From: Brevundimonas halotolerans
Lineage (GTDB): Bacteria; Pseudomonadota; Alphaproteobacteria; Caulobacterales; Caulobacteraceae
Direction: 5' to 3'
Length of the DNA: 64,000 nt
Assembly: GCF_003730275.1 (NCBI RefSeq)
Contig: NZ_QTTA01000020.1
Coordinates: forward strand, 79,538-143,537
Below are positions 35,731 through 44,196 of the stretch, piece after piece. The notes below the pieces were generated by a model, which saw only the letters and a list, made by a program, of their open reading frames with translations, was not told where the DNA came from and did no database searches. The position numbers and the translations under genes are program-made. How positions within the stretch are numbered: position 1 is the stretch's first letter; every line of letters starts with the position of its first letter.

Positions 35731-36900
35731 ATGCGGGGCCTTGTCCTTGCCGGGCTGATCGCTCTGTGGCCGACCCAACTGCTGGCCCAGACGTCGTCGG
35801 ACGCGCCGCCCCGGCCACCGCTGTGCGAAGGCGCGATCACGCGACTGGGACCACCCCCTCTCGCGGCCCCGGACGTTGATCTGTGGCCCGCTTCGACCTT
35901 CGCGGCGACCGGGCGGGAGGACGCCGCCCTCGATGACGTCCTGACGCGAGCCTCGGGAGCCATGGGGACGGATTCGATGGGGGCCGCCGTGCTGGACGCC
36001 GACGGCCTGTGGTCGGGCCGGGCGGGAGCGAACGACGCTCCCCTGTTCTGGTGGGCCAGCGCCGGCAAGCTGGCGGTAGCCATCGCCGTGCTGCAATTGG
36101 TCGAGGAGGGGGCGGTGTCGCTGGACGACCCGGTGTCGCGCTGGGTCGACGGGGTGCCTCTGGGCGAGCGGATCACCCTCGGCATGCTGCTGGATCATAC
36201 GTCGGGCCTCTACAGTTCCAACGAGGCCGCGTCAGTGCGGGCCGATCCCCGCTTGCGGACGATCGACGAACTGGTCGCGGTGGCGCGCGACGAGGGCAGC
36301 CTGTTCTGCCCCGGGCAGGGCTGGCGCTATTCCAACACCAACTACTGGCTGCTGGGCGCGGTGCTGGAGGCGGTCGAAGGGCAGCCGCTGGACCAGATCC
36401 TGACCCGGCGGATCGTCGAGCGGGCCGGCCTGTCCGGTGTGCGGTTCGTGACGCCGGACGATGCCGTGTCCGATATGCAGTCCCTGCCGCCGCCGGATGC
36501 CGCCCGGGGGGAGGGTATGGTCCACCCGGCCTGGGTGGGCGCCGCCGGGCCCATGCTGGCGACGCCCGAGGGCGCGGTCAGCCTGTTGCAGGCGGTGCTG
36601 ACCGGACGTCTGCTGCCGACGGAGCGGGTGCGGAGCATGCTTGACCTGCCCTGGCCCATGTTCGATCAGCCGATGGCCTATGGTCGGGGCCTGATGCTCT
36701 ATGAGGTGCCCGAGCCCGGCCGTCCGCTGACCTGGATCGGCCATTCCGGCGGCGCCAGTGGCATCAAGGCGGCAATGGTCTGGTCGCCGGTGGATCAGGC
36801 CTATGCGGCGGTGGTGCTGACGGGGCCGGGCTCGGCGGAAGCGGCCGCCAACGCCCTGCTACGCACGCGGAAGCGTCGCCAGAGCCCGGCAGGCACCTAG
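35731..36900 (+). CDS. Exported serine hydrolase, beta-lactamase (class C-like) family
   Basis: This is a 389-residue protein with a signal peptide (LVLAGLIALWPTQLLAQ) and the penicillin-binding/beta-lactamase fold. The active-site SxxK is WWASAGKLAVA, the YxN motif is WRYSNTNYWLLG, and the third motif is IGHSGGASG. LGMLLDHTSGLYSSNEA is typical. It may be an esterase, D-Ala-D-Ala peptidase or beta-lactamase; sequence alone does not decide. The ATG starts one base after the molybdoenzyme stop, so it is co-transcribed. An ATG 24 bases upstream is possible but would overlap. Confidence 0.8.
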   Translation: MRGLVLAGLIALWPTQLLAQTSSDAPPRPPLCEGAITRLGPPPLAAPDVDLWPASTFAATGREDAALDDVLTRASGAMGTDSMGAAVLDADGLWSGRAGANDAPLFWWASAGKLAVAIAVLQLVEEGAVSLDDPVSRWVDGVPLGERITLGMLLDHTSGLYSSNEAASVRADPRLRTIDELVAVARDEGSLFCPGQGWRYSNTNYWLLGAVLEAVEGQPLDQILTRRIVERAGLSGVRFVTPDDAVSDMQSLPPPDAARGEGMVHPAWVGAAGPMLATPEGAVSLLQAVLTGRLLPTERVRSMLDLPWPMFDQPMAYGRGLMLYEVPEPGRPLTWIGHSGGASGIKAAMVWSPVDQAYAAVVLTGPGSAEAAANALLRTRKRRQSPAGT

Positions 36901-37958
36901 TCCTCGACCGTCTCGTTACGGCGTTTGACCATCAGGTCGAAGCTGTCCCAGACGCCATCGGCGCCGTGCCAGGCGCCCTTGGTCGCGGCCTTGGAATATT
37001 CCGTGGCGCGGGCCTCGAAGAAGTTGGCGTGCTCGACGCCGCTGAGCAGCGACTGCAGCCAGGGCAGGGGGTTCTCGCGCGAGCCGCCGAACAGCTCCGG
37101 CAGCTGCAACTGGCGCAGGCGCCAGTCGGCGATGAAGCGGATGTATTTCTTGATGTCGTCCGGGGTCATGCCGTGGACCGGCCCCATCTCGAAGGCCAGG
37201 TCGATGAACTTGTCCTCCATGTTCACCACGGTCTCGCAGCACTGAAGGATGTCGTCGGCGACCGACTTGGTGACCGCGCCGGTCTCCTTGTTGAAGGCGT
37301 GGTACAGCTTGATGATGCCTTCGCAGTGCAGGCTCTCGTCGCGCACCGACCAGCTGACGATCTGGCCCATGCCCTTCATCTTGTTCTGGCGCGGGAAGTT
37401 CATCAGCATGGCGAAGCTGGCGAACAGCTGCAGCCCCTCGGAGAAGCCGCCGAACATGGCGAGCGTCCGGGCGACGTCGGCGTCGGTCTCGACCCCGAAC
37501 TGACCCATATAGTCGTGCTTGTCCCGCATGGCCTCATATTCCATGAAGGCGCCGAACTCGCTCTCGGGCATGCCGATGGTCTCGAGCAGCAGGGCGTAGG
37601 CCGCGATATGGATCGTCTCCATATTGGCGAAGCTGGCCAGCATCATCTTGACCTCGGTCGGTTTGAACACCCGACCGTACTTCTCCATGTAATTGTCCTG
37701 CACCTCGATGTCCGCTTGGGTGAAGAAGCGGAAGATCTGGGTCAGCAGATTGCGCTCGGCACTGGTCAGATTGGCCGCCCAGTCCTTGCAGTCCTCGCCC
37801 AGCGGCACCTCTTCGGGCATCCAGTGGACCTGCTGCTGCTTCTTCCACATGTCGAAGGCCCACGGATAGCGGAACGGCTTGTAGGCCGCCGAGGGCGTCA
37901 ACAGGCCGGGCAGGCTGCCGGCAGGCTTGGCGGGCGTGATCGGGCTGTGGGCGTTCAT
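36897..37958 (-). CDS. nrdB: Class Ia ribonucleotide reductase small subunit
   Basis: This 353-residue di-iron/tyrosyl-radical subunit makes dNDPs with NrdA. Metal and radical motifs are present: FFTQADIEVQDNYMEKY, then NMETIHIAAYALLLETIG with the radical Tyr at about residue 121, and RDESLHCEG. The ATG at 37958 (MNAHSPITPA) is preferred over upstream in-frame codons. It has no ATP-cone at its N-terminus. Two NrdR-box-like sequences lie 85-131 bases upstream. It converges with the serine hydrolase, the stop codons overlapping by four bases. Confidence 0.93.
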   Translation of the reverse strand: MNAHSPITPAKPAGSLPGLLTPSAAYKPFRYPWAFDMWKKQQQVHWMPEEVPLGEDCKDWAANLTSAERNLLTQIFRFFTQADIEVQDNYMEKYGRVFKPTEVKMMLASFANMETIHIAAYALLLETIGMPESEFGAFMEYEAMRDKHDYMGQFGVETDADVARTLAMFGGFSEGLQLFASFAMLMNFPRQNKMKGMGQIVSWSVRDESLHCEGIIKLYHAFNKETGAVTKSVADDILQCCETVVNMEDKFIDLAFEMGPVHGMTPDDIKKYIRFIADWRLRQLQLPELFGGSRENPLPWLQSLLSGVEHANFFEARATEYSKAATKGAWHGADGVWDSFDLMVKRRNETVED

Positions 37959-38042
37959 GCGCGTCTCGTGAACTGAAGGGATCATTGCTGCAGGGCGAGC
38001 CCGCACCATGCGCGGACAGACGCGGCCTGCCAAGGGGCTCCG

Positions 38043-38089
38043 GCGCTGGATGTTGTGATTGTGATCGCGGCGACCCCCAAATCTTGTGG
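38043..38089 (-). promoter_or_regulatory. Paired NrdR-box-like sites upstream of nrdB
   Basis: Two 16-mers, 38043-38058 (GCGCTGGATGTTGTGA) and 38074-38089 (CCCCCAAATCTTGTGG), each match the NrdR consensus ACACWATATATWGTGT at 10 positions, best in the TNTTGTGN half. Their centres are 31 bp apart, the spacing expected for cooperative NrdR binding. They lie just before nrdB, read on the minus strand. Repression of nrdB by NrdR is inferred. Confidence 0.55.
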
Positions 38090-38114
38090 TTAATCGCCGC
38101 AGGCTGGGGATGGA

Positions 38115-38705
38115 TCAGTCGAAGAACAGGACGACCAGCCCCGTCAGGGCAAAGCCGAGGGCGGCCGCGATGCGGATCCAGGTCAGGGACAGGCGTGTCG
38201 CGGCCTTCTCGCCGAGGAAGACGGCCGGCGTATTGGCCAGCATCATCCCCAGGGTCGAGCCGATCACGACGGGGATCAGGGCCTCGAACCGAACGGCCAG
38301 AGCCGCCGTGGCGATCTGGGTCTTGTCGCCCATCTCGAGCACAAAGAAGGCCGCCATGGTCGTCAGGAAGATGCCGCGCCAGTTGGTCTCTTTCGGTGCC
38401 GGGCGGTCCTCCAGCCGGTCGGGGAACAGGGTCCAGGCACCAAAGGCCAGAAAGGTCAGGCCGATCCCCCATTTGACCCACGCCCCCTCGGCAAAGCTGG
38501 CCAGCACGGAGCCCGCGATCGCCGCCACCGCATGATTGGCGACGGTCGCCACCAGTATGCCGGCGAGGATGGGCACGGGCCGCCGCCACGCCGCCGCCAG
38601 CAGCACGGCCAGCAGCATGGTCTTGTCGCCGATCTCGGCCAGGGCCACCAGGCCGGTCGAAACAGCCAGGGCCTCCCAGAAGGGGCCGTCTGCAAAAGGA
38701 ATCAC
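38115..38705 (-). CDS. TMEM165/GDT1 (UPF0016) family cation exporter, probable Mn2+ exporter
   Basis: This is a 196-residue membrane protein with six helices in two repeats. Each repeat carries the family's acidic GDK[TS] motif: LAEIGDKTMLLAVLLAA in the first and VLEMGDKTQIATAALAV in the second. Family members exchange Mn2+ or Ca2+ for protons. The start is GTG. The leader carries what I read as a yybP-ykoY manganese riboswitch, which supports manganese as the substrate. The gene lies between nrdB and nrdA with its own promoter upstream. Confidence 0.88.
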   Translation of the reverse strand: MIPFADGPFWEALAVSTGLVALAEIGDKTMLLAVLLAAAWRRPVPILAGILVATVANHAVAAIAGSVLASFAEGAWVKWGIGLTFLAFGAWTLFPDRLEDRPAPKETNWRGIFLTTMAAFFVLEMGDKTQIATAALAVRFEALIPVVIGSTLGMMLANTPAVFLGEKAATRLSLTWIRIAAALGFALTGLVVLFFD

Positions 38706-38709
38706 AACA

Positions 38710-38912
38710 GGTCACTCGGGCGGGGGCGACGGGCGAACCGACGGTCATCGCGAACGCCCCCGCATGGATGCGCCCCGCGATGCCAGCGGTCTTGTCAAAC
38801 AGCTCCGCGACCCGAAGGTCTGCGGGAGCCCCGCACGCGCCATTCCCTCCGGGCGAGGGAAAGTGTGTTGACGCGCGCCCCACTTTTGCGTGGGCGACTA
38901 CTCCCCGATGAC
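38710..38912 (-). ncRNA. yybP-ykoY manganese riboswitch
   Basis: Reading the minus strand, the 5' end has GGGGAGTAGTCGCC at 38893-38906, then GCGTCAACACAC. After variable stems (CCTCGCCCGGAGGG, GCGGGGCTCCCGC) comes TTGACAAGACC, and the element ends near the GTG start. GGGGAGUAG and GCGUCAACA are the hallmark conserved loops of yybP-ykoY RNAs, and GACAAGACC is typical of its 3' part. It occupies the leader of a GDT1-family exporter, the expected regulon. The boundaries are approximate. Confidence 0.82.
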
Positions 38913-39127
38913 GAGGGGGCCGCTTTACGCCGGAGGGGCCTGCCGCGCAAGCCGGGCCTCGCGGTGGCGTCCGGCCGCCGGCTGGGTCCGGATTTCGGCC
39001 CCTCGGTGGCGCAGGCGGGCGAGCGGGATCGTCGCCAAACGACCTCGGTTGCCGGCTGTTCCGACGGGCGGGTGGGGCGATCACGATTTCGTGAACAGGG
39101 CTTCGGCGTCACCCCGGTGTCACAGGG

Positions 39128-39257
39128 CTTTCCACAGTCCCGAGAGGCTTGCCCCCCGATTCGCGAACAATGTGATCGTCAAGCCCGTTGACGGGTCGTT
39201 AGGTATCTGTGCCCCATATGTGGCGTCGGGACCTGCTTCGGCCACTAGATCATGTGG
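39128..39257 (+). promoter_or_regulatory. nrdA control region: NrdR-box pair, GANTC and DnaA-box-like site
   Basis: NrdR-box-like 16-mers lie at 39211-39226 (GCCCCATATGTGGCGT, 10/16) and 39242-39257 (CCACTAGATCATGTGG, 11/16), with centres 31 bp apart, as upstream of nrdB. Further upstream are a GANTC at 39158-39162 and CTTTCCACA at 39128-39136. Dual control by nucleotide level (NrdR) and cell cycle (DnaA/CcrM) is inferred. The remaining 38913-39127 shows only likely promoter DNA for the divergent exporter and no gene. Confidence 0.58.
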
Positions 39258-39305
39258 TTGTGCAGGAGGCGCTGTTGCATTGGCATTCGGGGATTATCGA
39301 GCATT

Positions 39306-41204
39306 ATGGCTGGCGTGGAAGCACTGAAGACGGCGGAAATGAAGACGGCAGAGACGTCGGGGACGTCTGTGGGCACGACCGCTGAACGACCGCATCTGAA
39401 GGTGGTGCCCTCCATCATTCTGGACCGTTCGCGCGACGCCCTGCTGACCGAGTTCGGCAAGAAGACGCTGGAAGACCGCTATCTGCTGGCGGGCGAAAGC
39501 TATCAGGACATGTTCGCGCGGGTGGCCAATGCCTTCGCCGATGACACCGACCACGCCCAGCGCATCTATGACTATATGAGCCAGCTGTGGTTCATGCCGG
39601 CGACGCCGGTGCTGTCGAACGGCGGCGCCAATCGCGGCCTGCCGATCTCCTGCTTCCTGAATGCGGTCGGTGACAGCCTCGACGGCATCCAGTCGGTCTG
39701 GAACGAGAACGTCGCCCTGGCCTCGAACGGCGGCGGCATCGGCACCTATTGGGGCGGCGTCCGCTCGATCGGCGAGAAGGTCAAGGGCGCGGGCCAGACC
39801 TCGGGCATCATCCCCTTCATCCGCGTGATGGACAGCCTGACGCTGGCGATCTCGCAGGGCTCGCTGCGCCGGGGTTCGGCCGCCGTCTACCTGGATGTGC
39901 ACCACCCCGAGATCGAGGAGTTCCTCGAAATCCGCAAACCGTCGGGCGACTTCAACCGCAAGTCCCTGAACCTGCACCACGGCATCAACATCACCGACGC
40001 CTTCATGGAGGCGGTGCGCGACGGCAAGACCTTCGACCTGCTGTCACCCAAGGATCAGGCGGTGATGAAGACCGTCGACGCCCGCGGCCTGTGGCAGAAG
40101 ATCCTCGAGATACGCCTGCAGACCGGGGAGCCGTATCTGATCTTCTCGGACACGGTGAACCGCCAGATGCCGCGCCACCAGCGCGAGCTGGGCCTGTCGG
40201 TCAAGCAATCCAACCTGTGCTCGGAAATCATGCTGCACACCGGCCGCGACCACCTGGGCGTCGACCGGACGGCGGTCTGCTGCCTGTCGTCGGTCAATGC
40301 CGAGACCTTCCTGGAGTGGAAGGACGAGCCGCGCTTCATCGAGGACGTCATGCGTTTCCTCGACAATGTGCTGGAAGACTTCATCCGCCGCGCCCCGCCG
40401 GAAATGTCGGCCGCCGTCTATTCGGCCAAGCGCGAGCGGTCGGTGGGTCTGGGGCTGATGGGCTTCCACTCCTTCCTGCAGGCGCAGGGCGTGGCCTTTG
40501 AATCGGCCATGGCCAAGTCGTGGAACATGCGGCTGTTCAAGCACCTGCGCCGCGAGGCCGACAAGGCCAGCCGCCTGCTGGCCGAAGAAAAGGGCGCCTG
40601 CCCCGATGCCGAAGAGCGCGGCATCATGGAGCGCTTCTCGCACAAGCTGGCCATCGCCCCCACGGCCTCGATCTCGATCATTTGCGGCGGTACCTCGGCG
40701 GGCATCGAGCCGATCCCGGCCAACATCTATACGCACAAGACCCTGTCGGGCTCGTTCGCGGTCAAGAACCCCTATCTGGAGGAAATCCTCGAGGCCAAGG
40801 GTCTCAACACCGACGCCATCTGGAATTCGATCCTCGAGAATGAAGGCTCGGTCCAGCATCTGGACGAGCTGACCGACGACGAGAAAGCCATCTTCAAGAC
40901 CGCCTTTGAACTGGATCAGCGCTGGGTTGTCGAACTGGCCGCTGATCGCACGCCCGAGGTCTGCCAAGCGCAGTCGGTCAATCTGTTCATTCCCGGCGAC
41001 GTCGAGAAATGGGACCTGCACATGCTGCACTGGTCGGCGTGGGAGCGGGGTCTGAAGTCGCTCTATTACCTGCGGTCCAAGTCGGTGCAGCGGGCATCGT
41101 TCGCCGGCTCGGAGGACAAGGCCGAGGCCGAAATCGATCCGAACCAGCCTGATTTGTTCTCGGTGGCGCGCACCGATTATGACGAGTGTCTGGCCTGCCA
41201 GTAG
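39306..41204 (+). CDS. nrdA: Class Ia ribonucleotide reductase large subunit, lacking ATP-cone
   Basis: This is a 632-residue catalytic subunit. Active-site residues are visible: GLPISCFLNAVGDS (redox Cys), KQSNLCSEIMLHT (Asn, radical Cys, Glu) and AVCCLSSVN (partner Cys). The mobile C-terminal pair is ECLACQ. After a ~35-residue unconserved start the protein goes straight into the catalytic barrel, so the N-terminal ATP-cone that gives overall dATP inhibition in E. coli NrdA is missing. I chose the ATG at 39306; a longer frame upstream would cross the NrdR box. Confidence 0.94.
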   Translation: MAGVEALKTAEMKTAETSGTSVGTTAERPHLKVVPSIILDRSRDALLTEFGKKTLEDRYLLAGESYQDMFARVANAFADDTDHAQRIYDYMSQLWFMPATPVLSNGGANRGLPISCFLNAVGDSLDGIQSVWNENVALASNGGGIGTYWGGVRSIGEKVKGAGQTSGIIPFIRVMDSLTLAISQGSLRRGSAAVYLDVHHPEIEEFLEIRKPSGDFNRKSLNLHHGINITDAFMEAVRDGKTFDLLSPKDQAVMKTVDARGLWQKILEIRLQTGEPYLIFSDTVNRQMPRHQRELGLSVKQSNLCSEIMLHTGRDHLGVDRTAVCCLSSVNAETFLEWKDEPRFIEDVMRFLDNVLEDFIRRAPPEMSAAVYSAKRERSVGLGLMGFHSFLQAQGVAFESAMAKSWNMRLFKHLRREADKASRLLAEEKGACPDAEERGIMERFSHKLAIAPTASISIICGGTSAGIEPIPANIYTHKTLSGSFAVKNPYLEEILEAKGLNTDAIWNSILENEGSVQHLDELTDDEKAIFKTAFELDQRWVVELAADRTPEVCQAQSVNLFIPGDVEKWDLHMLHWSAWERGLKSLYYLRSKSVQRASFAGSEDKAEAEIDPNQPDLFSVARTDYDECLACQ

Positions 41205-41347
41205 GGCAAGGCCCGGCGAGAGGGAACGCGGAGCCATCCCGATCCGTTAGGGGATCGGAGCCGCGTCGCCGAAAAGTCATTTGTCGGACGCGGGCGAATG
41301 TAGCATGCTCAAGCGCGTAACGCTGCGTAAGGGCACGGTGAGGGCCT

Positions 41348-42256
41348 GTGAAGCGATCGACGTCCATACTGGTCGGGTGTGTCCTGGCCACCGGTTTCGG
41401 GGGAGCTGCCTTTGCACAGGCGGGCCCGTCGACGACGGCGTCACTCAACTCTGCAGACCCGTGGGAAGACAGCTGGGAAGCCCAGCGTCGTGACCGCGAA
41501 ATAACCTCGCGCCTCAATGCGGACACCACCTATACGGCCCGGACCCAAACCGTCGCAGGTCCTGCCTATGTGCCCGACAGTCGGTCCGTCGACGTCCGGC
41601 CACTGGAGATCGAGCGCGGCTCGCCCTGGGTGGCGACCAGCCGCGAGGTCTGGCGCGAGACGGATGCCTATACCGAAAGCCTCAGGGTCGACAGCGTCGG
41701 CACCCTGCGTCGCGCAGATGGCGGGCCGCTGCCGCCGGGCGCCGGCGATGCGGTCGCGGTCGAGGACGAGCGCTATGGCCTCAGCTATCGTCGGGGCTGG
41801 CCGTCCACGCTCGGCTATACCGCCTCGGGCCTCGAAGTGACCCTGACGCCCCACGCCGGGGTCGGCCTGACGCCGCTGGGTCCCGTGGCCGAGGCCGGGG
41901 CCACCCTGTCGATCGGCTCGGACGTCGATCGCATGGTGCCCGAGGGGCAGGAGGTCTTTGGCGACCGGGCGCGCTGGTATCTGTTCGCCGCAGGTTCCGG
42001 CCGCGCGGTCGGCTATAATTTCGCCCGCACCCGCGACGGCAACTATGCCCGCTCGGGCTACAGCCACGACTCAGGGGCCTTCCTTGGCGATGCCTCGATC
42101 GGCGTCGCCTTCCGCCGGGGCGACGTCCACAGCTCGGTCGGTCTGGTCTATCGCGAGATCGAGCCCGGCGGCATGCGCGACATGAGCGACAGCATTGAGG
42201 CCGATGTGACCGAGGGCATGGTGGCCTTCCAGTTCTCGATCAAACCCGACTGGTGA
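41348..42256 (+). CDS. Outer-membrane beta-barrel protein, possibly LpxR (DUF2219)-like
   Basis: This is a 302-residue protein with a signal peptide (SILVGCVLATGFGGAAFAQ), a ~130-residue charged N-terminal part and a C-terminal region of alternating strands ending in a Trp (MVAFQFSIKPDW), as outer-membrane barrels do. The segments ARWYLFAAGSGRAVGYNF and FLGDASIGVAFRRGDVHSSV resemble the end of LpxR-type lipid A deacylases. LpxR N-terminal catalytic features are not obvious, so this is tentative. The start is GTG. No gene is seen in the 143 bp upstream. Confidence 0.5.
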   Translation: MKRSTSILVGCVLATGFGGAAFAQAGPSTTASLNSADPWEDSWEAQRRDREITSRLNADTTYTARTQTVAGPAYVPDSRSVDVRPLEIERGSPWVATSREVWRETDAYTESLRVDSVGTLRRADGGPLPPGAGDAVAVEDERYGLSYRRGWPSTLGYTASGLEVTLTPHAGVGLTPLGPVAEAGATLSIGSDVDRMVPEGQEVFGDRARWYLFAAGSGRAVGYNFARTRDGNYARSGYSHDSGAFLGDASIGVAFRRGDVHSSVGLVYREIEPGGMRDMSDSIEADVTEGMVAFQFSIKPDW

Positions 42257-42260
42257 TCCG

Positions 42261-44015
42261 CTAGCGGGGCGCCACTACGCCCTCGCGGCGATCGTCGGCC
42301 CCGCCATCCCATGCCCAGCCGTCCGGCCCTAGCCGCCACAGGCCGCCGTGCAGGCCCGAATTCTCGCTGGCATTGGGCCGCAATCGCAGGTCCCGCTCCA
42401 TCAAGGCCGCCTGAAGCTCGGGCGAGAACCGCTCGGTGTCCGCCCCCAGCCCAGACCCGCGCGCCACCAGATTGGGCAGGTCAAAGGCGTCCTGCACGCC
42501 CAGGCCCCAGTCGAGGGTGCCGATCAGGGCCTTGGCGTTATAGGCTAGGATCGACGACCCGCCGGGCGAGCCCAGCCCCCCGACCAGCCGCCCCTCGCGG
42601 TCGAAAATCAGCACCGGCGACATTGAGGACCGCGGCCGCTTGCCGCCCGCCACGGCATTGGCCACCGGGCGCCCCAGATCATCGACGGGCTCGAAAGAGA
42701 AATCGGTCAGCTGGTTGTTCAGGAAAAAGCCGCCGCTCATCCGGCCCGAGCCGAACACGCTCTCGACCGTGGTCGTCATGCTGACGGCATTGCCCCACTG
42801 GTCGACGATGAAGAAGTGCGAGGTTCCAGCGGGCTCGGTCGTGGCGTCGGTGCCGACCGCGACGATGCCGGGCGGGTTGCCGGCCTCCGCCGCGCCGGTC
42901 AGGCCGGGTACCAGGGCGGCGCGTTCGGCAACATAGCCCGGGTCCAGCAGGCCTGCGACCGGCACATAGACGAAATCCGCATCGGCCACATAGCGATCCC
43001 GGTCAGCGTACATCAGCCGCTGCAGCCGGGCGAAGGCGACCCAGGCACCTGCGTCGTCCGGGCCGGCTGATACGTCCGGCACATGCTCGGCCATGGCCAG
43101 CAGCTGCAGCAGGGACACCCCGCTGGACGGCGGCGGCGGCACACAGACCACATAGATCCGGTAGGGGCGGCACAGGGCTTCGCGCACCTTCGGCTGATAG
43201 CCGGCCATATCTTCCAGCGTCAGGGCCCCGGGGCGCGGGGCTTCGGCGACCGTTTCGACAATCCCCTCGGCGAGCGGGCCCTCATACAGGGCGCGCGGCC
43301 CGTCGGCAGCCAGCACGCGCACCGTTTCGGCATAGGCCGGATTGGTCAGCACATCGCCCGTCTGCACACGCTGTCCGTCGGCCCCGGTGAAATAGGCATT
43401 GGCCCAGTCGCTGCGGGCCTGTCCGCGCGTCGAGGCGATGAAGCCGCCCAGCCGGGGGCTGATCTCGAACCCGTCCTCGGCCAGTCGTTCGGCCTCGCCG
43501 AACAGATCCGCCCAGGACAGCCGACCGTGCCGCTCGTGCGCCAGGCCCAGCATGGCCACCGCCCCCGGCACGCCGGTCGAGCGCCCCGACATGACGGCGT
43601 CGGCAAAGCCCAGCGGCTTGCCGTCCTGCCAGAACAACTCGGGCGTGGCCGCAGCAGGGGCGGTCTCGCGCCCGTCATAGACGGTGACCGCGCCGCTTTC
43701 GGCGTCGAACCACATCATGAAGGCGCCGCCGCCCAACCCCGACGACTGCGGCTCGACCAGGCCCAGAACCGCCTGCACCGCCACCGCTGCATCGGCTGCC
43801 GTGCCGCCCCGGTCCAGCACCGCCATACCGGCCGCCACCGCATGCGGATTGGCCGCCGAGACGAACGGCCCGACGGCCTTCGGCGCATCCGACGCGACCG
43901 GGGCGGCCGGGTCGACCGGCCGGGCCTCCGGCTGCATCGCACAGGCGGCCCCGATCAGCAGCAGGCCAGGCAGGGCGACGGCAAACAGGGGGCGCAGGAG
44001 GTTCGACACAGGCAT
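42261..44015 (-). CDS. ggt: Gamma-glutamyltransferase
   Basis: This is a 584-residue exported N-terminal-nucleophile hydrolase that cleaves gamma-glutamyl bonds such as those in glutathione. It has a hydrophobic signal (LLRPLFAVALPGLLLIGAAC). The large-subunit part includes GLGGGAFMMWFDAESG and VYDGRETAPAAATPE. The autoprocessing site is EPAGTSHFFIVDQWGN, whose Thr becomes the nucleophile. VGGLGSPGGSSI lies in the small subunit. The length is usual. It converges with the barrel gene and is divergent from tRNA-Arg. Confidence 0.92.
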   Translation of the reverse strand: MPVSNLLRPLFAVALPGLLLIGAACAMQPEARPVDPAAPVASDAPKAVGPFVSAANPHAVAAGMAVLDRGGTAADAAVAVQAVLGLVEPQSSGLGGGAFMMWFDAESGAVTVYDGRETAPAAATPELFWQDGKPLGFADAVMSGRSTGVPGAVAMLGLAHERHGRLSWADLFGEAERLAEDGFEISPRLGGFIASTRGQARSDWANAYFTGADGQRVQTGDVLTNPAYAETVRVLAADGPRALYEGPLAEGIVETVAEAPRPGALTLEDMAGYQPKVREALCRPYRIYVVCVPPPPSSGVSLLQLLAMAEHVPDVSAGPDDAGAWVAFARLQRLMYADRDRYVADADFVYVPVAGLLDPGYVAERAALVPGLTGAAEAGNPPGIVAVGTDATTEPAGTSHFFIVDQWGNAVSMTTTVESVFGSGRMSGGFFLNNQLTDFSFEPVDDLGRPVANAVAGGKRPRSSMSPVLIFDREGRLVGGLGSPGGSSILAYNAKALIGTLDWGLGVQDAFDLPNLVARGSGLGADTERFSPELQAALMERDLRLRPNASENSGLHGGLWRLGPDGWAWDGGADDRREGVVAPR

Positions 44016-44138
44016 GAACAGGGACAGGTCCGTTGCGACATTGCGGGGAGTTCGATCCGGCCTAGCCCATTTTGGCCCGCCGTTCGACGATGACTTGCCC
44101 GCCAGTCAGATTCTCGGCGTTTCAGGAGCTCACAGGTC

Positions 44139-44167
44139 TTGCGCCGATGAAACCGAGGGGCTAGAGA
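44139..44167 (+). promoter_or_regulatory. Probable promoter of tRNA-Arg
   Basis: TTGCGC (44139-44144) is followed by a 17-base spacer and TAGAGA (44162-44167). That is a plausible sigma-70 pair 30 bases before the tRNA. A GANTC (GATTC) lies at 44109-44113. The hexamers are moderate matches. Confidence 0.4.
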
Positions 44168-44196
44168 ACCGCCCCTGCCCCGCAAGGGTCAGATCC

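Noticed and set aside
41348..42256. Naming the barrel protein lpxR
   Set aside because: Only the C-terminal strands resemble LpxR; the N-terminal catalytic pattern is not visible.
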